Positions 40,359-48,262 of a stretch of DNA of 64,000 nucleotides are shown one piece after another (the stretch's first letter is position 1; the number at the start of each line of letters is the position of its first letter). Origin of the DNA: an uncultured Butyricicoccus sp. (GTDB lineage Bacteria > Bacillota > Clostridia > Oscillospirales > Butyricicoccaceae); contig NZ_CALWJM010000004.1 in assembly GCF_944381005.1 (NCBI RefSeq), forward strand, positions 1-64,000. The letters are read 5' to 3'. The notes under the pieces were generated by a model. It searched no databases and was not told the DNA's origin. It was given only the letters and a program-made list of their open reading frames with translations. The translations under genes were made by a program, and so were the position numbers.

Positions 40359-43243
40359 AAAAGCCTGTTTTGGATGGGCGTACCGGTGACGACCTGCACC
40401 GTCAGTTGTCTGCGCTGGCACGCACCTATACCCCCGAATGGCGATTGGAGGATACAAAAGATGACCCCGGAGCCGCCATTGCCGCGTTGTTTTGCTGCAT
40501 GTTGCAGCAGTCGATAGACCGCTTAAACGCAGTACCCGACCGGTGGTATATCGCCTTTTTGAATGGTATTGGGTTTCGTTTGCCGCCCCCAACTCCGGCG
40601 GTAGGTTTGATGTATTTTGCACCCTATGATATGGTGACGCAGCCGGTCACCGTTCCGGCAGGAACACAGGTTTTTACACCGGATGCCGATGGGGAAAACA
40701 TTGTGTATGAGACAACGCGCACGATACAAGCCACTTCGGCAAAACTGACCGATATTTATTACGCCGATAGTGCATTAGACCGCATAGAGCAGTTGGACTT
40801 AACCAGTCCGCAGCCTTTTTTTGCGTCTTGTGCACAAAACTTGCAGCGACATCGTTTTTGGTTCAGTCAGCCCGATGTCTTGCGCTTAGATGGGCCGACA
40901 AGTATTGAGGTGGAATTGCGGCAGGCGGTACGCGGTTATGAAATACAAACCGCCGAACGGCTGGCGCAAATGAAGTGGACGTATGAAGTGGACGGTCAAG
41001 AAAAAACGTTTGAGCAGGTACGCGCACAACAAGGCCGAATTGTGCTGGAAAAGCAGAATGATTGCCCGATGCAACCTGATGAACAGGGGAATTTGTGCAT
41101 TTACTGCACAGGAACACCCGAACAGGAACTTGTGTTGGAACAAATTCTGGTGCGCTCGGTACCGTTGGTATCTTGCGCGGCAGATAGCTTGTTTGCAGGT
41201 GATTTGCCGCTGGATGATGGGGGATATTGTTTTGGGCGCAGACCGGCACCATATGCCTTGTTTTATCTGCGTTCGGATACCGTACTTTGTAAACATGGCG
41301 CGACTGTGCATCTGTGTTTGCATTTGAAAGCCTGTGTGGACGAGCCACCCGAACAGCAGCCACAATATGACTTTACCCAAAATTTGATTGATAAAACACA
41401 AGCTGTCGTGCGCAAGCCCGATGAAGCATGTATCACGGCCGTCGTGTGGGAGTACTTCAACGGCTTGGGCTGGCAAACGCTCGCCGTGACAGGTAACCGC
41501 AATCCTTTTTCGGGCAAGCAGGATGGAACGGTGGAGCTTCGGTTTGTAGTTCCCGCTGATTTAGCCGAAATACCGGTCAATGCCCAAATGGGGCGCTATA
41601 TTCGGGCGCGTGTAGTCGAAGTGCAAAACCTTTTTTCAACTTACGCCCGCTGGTATGTGCCCTATGTATGCAACGCTTTTTTTCAGTGGTCATATGAACA
41701 GGCGGTTCCCGTGTGTGCTTGCGGCGCGCAAAACAATGGGAACTGCACGGAACTGCACGAAGCGCAAGCAATGACACAGATGCACTTGCCTGCGCTGATA
41801 CCCATGCAGCCCGCACCATGCGCGATGTATATTCGGTTTGACCGTTCTCCTCATGCAATGCCGCTTTCGCTGTGGTTTGAAGTGGTCGGGCGTGTCCCGA
41901 TGTCTGAAACACTTGTCTGGGAGCAGGCAACGGTGGAGGGTTTTGCACCAGTTGCATGTGTGGACATGACCGACAATCTACATCACACCGGACATGTGTT
42001 GCTGTATCTGTCCGAGCCGTTGGCAGAGGTGACAATATTCGGTCAAATTGGTTATTGGCTGCGGGTCAGTCGTGGGAATCAGGCTGCAAGGGCGGTGCCA
42101 TATATTGTGTCGGCGCGGCTCAACACCATCGACGCACAGCAAGTTGAGCGGCAACCCGACCAGTATTTTGATGTTGGGGTTTATGAAGCGGGAAAAACCG
42201 TTCAACTGAGCAGCGTACCGGTGATTTCCTGTACGGTTTGGGTGGATGAGAGTGGTGTTTTATCGCAGACAGACGCACAGGCACTGGCAGAACGTAACCC
42301 CGATAGCACAGAATTGGTGTGGGAGGACGGTGTATTGACCCATTGCTGGGTACGTTGGCAACCGATAGAAGCATTGTCGCTTGAAAAACCTGATGCAAAT
42401 GTATTTGTGCTCGACCCTTACACTGGCACCGTTACGTTTGGAGATGGACGGCATGGACGGGTGCCGCCGTCCGGTGACCGCGTGATTCGGATTGCATCGG
42501 TGAGCGGTGGAGGAACACGGGGTAATGTACCTGTCGGGCAAGTACATGCGCTGGTTGGCGCCTTGCCACGGGTGGAAACCGTGCAAAATATTGGTGAAAT
42601 GAGCGGTGGAACCGACCGCTTTTCCCGTTCCCGCATCGAGCGGGTGGCAAACAAGCGGCTGCGGCATCGTGGTCGGGCGGCAGGAACGATGGATTTTGAA
42701 GAACTGGTGCTTGAGGCGTTCGCACAGGTTAAACAAGTGCGTTGTTTTTCCCAGCGCGATGAAAACGGGCAGTTTGCGCCCGGACATGTGACCGTTGTGT
42801 TGATGGGCAGTCAATCTGGACAGACATCGGATGCGCTGTGCGATGCGGTCTATGAATTTTTGGCTGAGCGCTGTTCCTGTTGTCTGGTTGCAGAGGGGCG
42901 GCTGCATGTATGTCCGGCGACTTTGTTGACGGTGCGCGCACAGATAACGATTGGATTACAGCGACCAGAAGATGCGGCAGATGTTCAGGGACAGGTGATG
43001 GCGCGCGTCACGAAACTGATTGACCAGACATGGCGTGCGCGGCAGATTGGTGAACAGATTCGACCGGATGAAGTTTGGTCGGTAGTGCGTGATACGCCCG
43101 GTGTTCGTATGATTGAGCGCATTTTACTGGAAGGCGTATACGATGCAGAGGGTCAGCAACACATGACGGCGCTGGACAACGGAAATGATTTTTTGTATGC
43201 GGTTGTACAGAGTGGTATCCATCAGGTACAAATCCGTACATAA
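40355..43243 (+). CDS. eCIS baseplate J-like wedge protein 1 (Afp11-like)
   Basis: The protein has 962 residues from a GTG overlapping the gp25 stop. The first 100 residues (YTPEWRLEDTKDDPGAAIAA to VGLMYF) are typical of putative baseplate assembly proteins. The middle has several FGDGxxG-type segments (TVTFGDGRHGRVPPSGD). The region RSRIERVANKRLRHRGRAAG to EELVLEAFAQVKQVRC is the gp6/J-like core. It should form the baseplate wedge with the next protein. A CACGAQNNGNCTE loop near residue 450 is Cys-rich and could be a lineage-specific metal or disulfide site. Confidence 0.94.
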   Translation: MKKPVLDGRTGDDLHRQLSALARTYTPEWRLEDTKDDPGAAIAALFCCMLQQSIDRLNAVPDRWYIAFLNGIGFRLPPPTPAVGLMYFAPYDMVTQPVTVPAGTQVFTPDADGENIVYETTRTIQATSAKLTDIYYADSALDRIEQLDLTSPQPFFASCAQNLQRHRFWFSQPDVLRLDGPTSIEVELRQAVRGYEIQTAERLAQMKWTYEVDGQEKTFEQVRAQQGRIVLEKQNDCPMQPDEQGNLCIYCTGTPEQELVLEQILVRSVPLVSCAADSLFAGDLPLDDGGYCFGRRPAPYALFYLRSDTVLCKHGATVHLCLHLKACVDEPPEQQPQYDFTQNLIDKTQAVVRKPDEACITAVVWEYFNGLGWQTLAVTGNRNPFSGKQDGTVELRFVVPADLAEIPVNAQMGRYIRARVVEVQNLFSTYARWYVPYVCNAFFQWSYEQAVPVCACGAQNNGNCTELHEAQAMTQMHLPALIPMQPAPCAMYIRFDRSPHAMPLSLWFEVVGRVPMSETLVWEQATVEGFAPVACVDMTDNLHHTGHVLLYLSEPLAEVTIFGQIGYWLRVSRGNQAARAVPYIVSARLNTIDAQQVERQPDQYFDVGVYEAGKTVQLSSVPVISCTVWVDESGVLSQTDAQALAERNPDSTELVWEDGVLTHCWVRWQPIEALSLEKPDANVFVLDPYTGTVTFGDGRHGRVPPSGDRVIRIASVSGGGTRGNVPVGQVHALVGALPRVETVQNIGEMSGGTDRFSRSRIERVANKRLRHRGRAAGTMDFEELVLEAFAQVKQVRCFSQRDENGQFAPGHVTVVLMGSQSGQTSDALCDAVYEFLAERCSCCLVAEGRLHVCPATLLTVRAQITIGLQRPEDAADVQGQVMARVTKLIDQTWRARQIGEQIRPDEVWSVVRDTPGVRMIERILLEGVYDAEGQQHMTALDNGNDFLYAVVQSGIHQVQIRT

Positions 43244-43283
43244 AAATCAAGTGAGACAGGCGGAATTTTGACAGGGAGTGACA

Positions 43284-45347
43284 ATGGACATGTTGGTTGC
43301 GCGCAAATTGGATGACCAGAGTTTTGAGGAAATTGTGCGCGAAGCGGTGGGGCAACTGCCCTGGCTGTGCCCGACATGGACAGACCACAATGCACACGAC
43401 CCCGGCATTACTATTTTAGAATTGCTGGCATGGTACAAAGAAATGCTGCAATATCAGATGGAGCAGCTGACGCCAGCTTTACAGCGTAAACTGTTGGCAC
43501 TGACCGGAGTGCAGCCGCTTGGGGTACAACCGGCGGTGTGTGCGCTGGAAATTGCACCCGATACGCCGCCGCGACTGCAAGGTGCACGGTTAAGCAATGC
43601 ACAAGATATGGAGTTTGAACTGATAGAGCCGGTGCCCGTATGTGATATTCGGTTGCAAACCGTTCAAATTGAGCGGGAAGGGAAATATCTCAGCGTAAAG
43701 GGGTTGTTATCGGGAAATTTACAGCTCAAACCGTTTTGTTTTGGCGGTCAACCGGGCAGTCGGTTGTGGCTGGGCTTTGCTGGTTCGGCGGCATCTGTTC
43801 GCTTGTGGTTTGATGTCGTGACACCGCAAGGGGTAGCGCGCAATCGGTTTGCCCCCGGACAACCGCCACCGCGTGAGATATGCTGGCAATTTATGGGTGA
43901 ACAGGCCGGTGGGCCGACACAAGACCAGACGCACAATCTAAGTCAAAGCGGCTATGTTACACTGGCTGTACCAGAGGTTTGGCCGATTGGCCGTGATGGA
44001 TTGCGCTGGCTGTGCCTTTCGCTGACCGATGCAGGGTGTGAAGAACAGCCGCGTTTGTGTGGGATTTCTGACCGGCGATACCGTGCCGCCCAACAGACCA
44101 CCCGTGCGCGCAGTCATTTTTTTACCGTTTTGCCGCAGCAAGACCAATCGGTTTGCCTGTCCGATGCGCTGGCACAGCAGGCCGAACTAGCTGTTTTTGT
44201 GCGGTTGAAAGAGGGATGGGAACAAACAGTGCCCCATCAAATTTCGTTGCAGGACAATCGCCGAATCGTAAGAATCAACGCGGCACAGGCTGCCAGCGAT
44301 GGTGCGCCCAATGTGTTGGTGGTATGCCTTGACCCGGTGCGTGTACCCGATTTGATATTTGACATGAAGGGACGTCCAGCCGAACAGATTTTTCTTAATT
44401 TACAGGGGCAAACGGTGTTGCCGCGTCCGTTTCGTCTGATATGTCAGACGTTAGAGCCAGATGGCGTGATTCGGCCAGCGGTTTGGCATTGCGTCCAAGA
44501 TTTGTATGCCTGCGGCCCGCGCGACCGCGTGTTTGTATATGATGCAGCGCGCGAAACCATACAGTTCGGGGACGGACGGTATGGGGCGGTGGTGTCGCCC
44601 GGAAAAGGCGCGGTTTTGGTCATGGACTTGGTGCTGTCGCGCGGGGGAGCGGGCAATATCCCGGCAGACGCAGGGTTGTATTTTGTTGAGGATGGGCAAG
44701 CGGTGCATAATTTGGCAGCGAGTGGTGGACGAGATATGGAAGAACTGCAAGAGGCTCACGCACGGCTGCAATATCGGCTGGAACACACCGAACGCTGCTT
44801 ATCGGCAGCAGACTATGAGCGGCAAGCACAAAATACTCCCGGACTGCGTGTGGCGGCGGCTAAAGCATTGCCCGGTTATGACCCGGATGCACCAACCAGC
44901 GGCTGTTGTGCGGCAACTGTAACCGTTGTGGTGATTCCGGCTTCGGATGCACCGTATCCGATGCCGGATACTCGATTTTTGCAAGCGGTACGACGGCAGT
45001 TAGAGCAGCACCGCACCATTGGGGTGCGAGTGCTGGTCGTTCCGCCGCGCTATGTGTCATTTGACGTACAGGTTCGTGTGCGCACACAAGCCGGTTTTGA
45101 ACAGCAAGCAGCATGGGAAGCGCTCAAAAGTGTGTGTGCCATTGGGTCGCAAACGATTGGAAAAACCGTGTTTCGAGCGGACTTGATGGCATGTTTGCAG
45201 CATGTGCCCGGTGTATTTGAAGTGCGCCAGTTGAAGTTTACCGCAGTCCAGCCAGGCGGTATGCTGACCGCACAGGGTGATTTGCGTGTACCACCAGATG
45301 GAGTTGCCGCCTTGCGGCACATACATTTGACCAAAGTGGGTATTTGA
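43284..45347 (+). CDS. eCIS baseplate J-like wedge protein 2 (Afp12-like)
   Basis: The protein has 687 residues from the ATG at 43284 (GGGAG five bases upstream). The N-terminal motif PTWTDHNAHDPGITILELLA is diagnostic of this protein in eCIS clusters. Later parts include IQFGDGRYGAVVSPGKGAVL and RHARLQYRLEHTERCLSAAD-like helices, then a C-terminal J-like domain (FRADLMACLQHVPGVFEVRQ). Together with the preceding protein it should form the heteromeric wedge. Confidence 0.94.
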   Translation: MDMLVARKLDDQSFEEIVREAVGQLPWLCPTWTDHNAHDPGITILELLAWYKEMLQYQMEQLTPALQRKLLALTGVQPLGVQPAVCALEIAPDTPPRLQGARLSNAQDMEFELIEPVPVCDIRLQTVQIEREGKYLSVKGLLSGNLQLKPFCFGGQPGSRLWLGFAGSAASVRLWFDVVTPQGVARNRFAPGQPPPREICWQFMGEQAGGPTQDQTHNLSQSGYVTLAVPEVWPIGRDGLRWLCLSLTDAGCEEQPRLCGISDRRYRAAQQTTRARSHFFTVLPQQDQSVCLSDALAQQAELAVFVRLKEGWEQTVPHQISLQDNRRIVRINAAQAASDGAPNVLVVCLDPVRVPDLIFDMKGRPAEQIFLNLQGQTVLPRPFRLICQTLEPDGVIRPAVWHCVQDLYACGPRDRVFVYDAARETIQFGDGRYGAVVSPGKGAVLVMDLVLSRGGAGNIPADAGLYFVEDGQAVHNLAASGGRDMEELQEAHARLQYRLEHTERCLSAADYERQAQNTPGLRVAAAKALPGYDPDAPTSGCCAATVTVVVIPASDAPYPMPDTRFLQAVRRQLEQHRTIGVRVLVVPPRYVSFDVQVRVRTQAGFEQQAAWEALKSVCAIGSQTIGKTVFRADLMACLQHVPGVFEVRQLKFTAVQPGGMLTAQGDLRVPPDGVAALRHIHLTKVGI

Positions 45348-45364
45348 GGAAAGGGAGAACAGTT

Positions 45365-46462
45365 TTGCAGTTTGTCAGTGATTATTTGACCATTTGCCGA
45401 CAGGAACAGTGGCGGCAAGGAATATTTTTTGACATGGACTGCGACGGGGATAGCCTGTTTCTCGCGCCACGCTGCCATAAAGGGGCGTATTGCCTGCCAC
45501 CGCTCGATAGTGGAGAAAATGGGTTTGTTTGGAGTCGGCTGCGGGTAGATGCGGTTTTGCCTGAAGATTGCAGTTTACGGTTCTATGTCCGGGCGGCAGA
45601 CACAAGCCAATGGCCACAATGGGAAGCCCTAAGAAAATCTGCTGAATCATCGGATAACACAGGGATAGAACCGCGTTTGCAAGGCTGTTTTGGTATGCCG
45701 CTGCCCGATGGCTGTGATGTTTGGCTTGATTGTGTCGGTCGTTTTTTGTGGATTGCAGTCGAACTGACCGCCACAGGAATCAAAATGCCCGAAATCCGAG
45801 CGGTATCCGTGCGCATGGCAGGTGACCATATGATAGAATACCTGCCTTCTATCTATCGCGGACATGATTTTACAGCGCGGTATCTGTCCATTTTTAACAG
45901 TATGATGCAGGATGTAGAGGATGCTGTGACCGCGCTGCCGCGTCAGCTTGATACCGATAGCGCCAGTATGGATATGCTGGAATATTTGGCCGAATGGCTG
46001 TGTATGGAACCAGCACAGCCCAATTTGCGCAGACGGCTCAAAACAGCATTGCAAGATTTTGAAACGATGTACACGGTTGCCGGGATAAAACGGAGTGTGC
46101 GCCGTTTGACCGGTCGGCAGCCGTATCTGATAGAACATTTTGCGGTTGACCCAAACCGTGCAGATTGTCACAATCCGACTGTATACCGCCGACTGTATGG
46201 TGAGCAGCCCTATCGTTTTTTTGTGCTCCTGCCAGAAGGGACATTTCCACGTCGAGACCAGATGGAAGCATTTACAGCACAAATGCAGACCTGTATTCCG
46301 GCGGGCAGTGAAATGGTACTGGTATTGCTCAAACCGTGTATTCAACTTGATTGGCACACCTATCTGGGCATCAATTCTCAGATTGCAGACTACATTCCGG
46401 CGGTCATGGATGAGACTGTGACCATTCACTATGACACAATGATTGGAGGAGCCACATCATGA
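45365..46462 (+). CDS. eCIS tail protein I-like baseplate component
   Basis: The protein has 365 residues from a TTG at 45365, preceded by GAAAGGGAG. The N-terminal half is beta-rich and of unknown type. The C-terminal half (from MIEYLPSIYRGHDFTARYLS) has the features of phage tail protein I / P2 gpI-like proteins: FNSMMQDVEDAVTALPRQLD, LEYLAEWLCMEPAQPN and MYTVAGIKRSVRRLTG. Such proteins connect the wedge to fibres. Stop and next start overlap (ATGA). Confidence 0.85.
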   Translation: MQFVSDYLTICRQEQWRQGIFFDMDCDGDSLFLAPRCHKGAYCLPPLDSGENGFVWSRLRVDAVLPEDCSLRFYVRAADTSQWPQWEALRKSAESSDNTGIEPRLQGCFGMPLPDGCDVWLDCVGRFLWIAVELTATGIKMPEIRAVSVRMAGDHMIEYLPSIYRGHDFTARYLSIFNSMMQDVEDAVTALPRQLDTDSASMDMLEYLAEWLCMEPAQPNLRRRLKTALQDFETMYTVAGIKRSVRRLTGRQPYLIEHFAVDPNRADCHNPTVYRRLYGEQPYRFFVLLPEGTFPRRDQMEAFTAQMQTCIPAGSEMVLVLLKPCIQLDWHTYLGINSQIADYIPAVMDETVTIHYDTMIGGATS

Positions 46463-48249
46463 GCAATACCGATTTTTTCCCGATTGAGCGCAATCGGTAT
46501 TTTTATGGAAAGCTGCTGACCGTGCGTGATTTTGAGGTGGAACAGCGCTACCACCGCGTCAAAGGGCAGCTTTTAAACCGGTTGTCTTTGGGAGCAGGTG
46601 TGGTTTGTGGTCTGGGGGTCATGGCAAGCGACGAGAACACGCTGCTGATAGAAAGCGGGATGGCACTCGACTATCAGGGGCGAATGATGGTGCTTGAACA
46701 GCCGTTGGTGCGCAAGCTTGCTATGCTGGACGGGTATCAGGATTTGACCGGTCACGCCACGGCCTATCTGTGTATGCAGTATACCGAAACCGACTTGGAA
46801 CCGGTCAATGCAGTGGGAACCGATGCCGGAGAAAATCGACAATGCAATCTCACACGGGAGCAAAGCCGGGTATACTTGACCACTCAGCCGCCTGTATATG
46901 AAAATCTACTGCAAGCAGCCGGTTGGGAAAATGTGTCTGTGCTGTATGCGTCCAGCGACTTGACCCTGATATTGTCAGCACCAGAAAACATTTACGGTGG
47001 ACAGTCGTTCGAGGTGCAGATACTTGTGGTCAAGAATGAGAAAACACCACCGGTCTGGTTCCGATTGGATGGGGAAAGCGCACTGGTTGACAGCGAAAGC
47101 GGTCGAATGTGCTTGGAGTTTCAACAAAGTCCGGAGGAAAAACGATGTGTGTATACGGTTTCGTTTTCCTATGCGGCACGGCGGCTGCAAGATATGGACA
47201 GCGACCTGTTTGTAAATGGTGGGGAGCTGGATTTAGAACTGGGTAGCCATCGGTATAAAAATTATATTGAAATCCCAGTACGGTTGCATCTGTGTAGCAC
47301 AGAGCAGCAACTAGAAGCGCGTAACCGCTTACAAGACAATCTGGAACGTCGTCTGCGCGGTCAGGAATTGCCGTTGTATTTGGCAAAATTGGAACTCATT
47401 CAGTCGGCAGGCAGTGTGTTTGTCGGCGGTGTGACCAATCTGCCGTTTGGGCAGATACTGGGACGCAGGAGCAGATCTGCACACACCGATTGCGGCCCGC
47501 AGTCGGTCACAACCACCGTGCGCAGTCTGGAGTATTGGCAAAAACCCGATGTCAAAGCCGCATATCAACCGGCAACCGGTGAACTGCACTTTGATTTTGG
47601 AATTCCGTCCCCCGAACAATATGATTACACGGTTGCGCATGGTACGGTAGATTTGACCTTGCCGGGCGGTTTGCGCGTCAATAGCCGGGTGTTTTCCGAT
47701 GAGATTGCGCACGGGTTAGGGCCGGGGGCGGTCGATATCCGTTTGAGTTTAGAATATACTGACAAGACCAGTCAACAGACCGTTTTACTGTATGGCAACA
47801 GTGAGGTGTTCAAAGGCAAACATACGCCCAGCGCCCCAATTTGGGCGGAAGCCGCCGCACTGGTCTACCCGGAACATGGTACCATGCGAATTGGCTTGTG
47901 GCTGCATGATATGGTGGACGGCAACCGCGTAACCGTGCATTATTTTGCGCAGAAGCCAGAACGGGATACCGACCGGTTGATTGGGCGTAAAACGGTGAAA
48001 ATCCAGATTTCGCCCGAATTTTCGCGTGTTGCTTGTCGGGGAACTTTGCAATTTCGGGCAGATGTCAGCGGCAGTGCGGATAGACATGTCCTTTGGCGCG
48101 TGCGCGAGGAAAACGGTGGTGCAATTGACCAGAACGGCAATTATCAAGCACCCGAACAGCCGGGTACTTATGAGATTGTCGCACAGGCAAGTGCAGAGGA
48201 ATCGGCTTGTGCAAGCGCGTTTGTGATTGTGGAAGAAAGGAACCCGTGA
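46459..48249 (+). CDS. Large eCIS baseplate-associated protein with C-terminal Ig-like domain
   Basis: The protein has 596 residues. The start FFPIERNRYFYGKLLTVRDF, then RLSLGAGVVCGLGV, matches a protein family repeatedly encoded next to the tail-I-like gene in Gram-positive and cyanobacterial eCIS clusters; its function is not established. The last 80 residues (ISPEFSRVACRGTLQFRADV to CASAFVIVEE) form a bacterial Ig-like domain of the kind that binds surfaces or sugars. No fibre gene of Afp13 type is seen, so this protein is the best candidate for target recognition or for attaching the baseplate to an envelope. Confidence 0.75.
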   Translation: MSNTDFFPIERNRYFYGKLLTVRDFEVEQRYHRVKGQLLNRLSLGAGVVCGLGVMASDENTLLIESGMALDYQGRMMVLEQPLVRKLAMLDGYQDLTGHATAYLCMQYTETDLEPVNAVGTDAGENRQCNLTREQSRVYLTTQPPVYENLLQAAGWENVSVLYASSDLTLILSAPENIYGGQSFEVQILVVKNEKTPPVWFRLDGESALVDSESGRMCLEFQQSPEEKRCVYTVSFSYAARRLQDMDSDLFVNGGELDLELGSHRYKNYIEIPVRLHLCSTEQQLEARNRLQDNLERRLRGQELPLYLAKLELIQSAGSVFVGGVTNLPFGQILGRRSRSAHTDCGPQSVTTTVRSLEYWQKPDVKAAYQPATGELHFDFGIPSPEQYDYTVAHGTVDLTLPGGLRVNSRVFSDEIAHGLGPGAVDIRLSLEYTDKTSQQTVLLYGNSEVFKGKHTPSAPIWAEAAALVYPEHGTMRIGLWLHDMVDGNRVTVHYFAQKPERDTDRLIGRKTVKIQISPEFSRVACRGTLQFRADVSGSADRHVLWRVREENGGAIDQNGNYQAPEQPGTYEIVAQASAEESACASAFVIVEERNP

Positions 48250-48262
48250 GAGGAGAGAGCGC

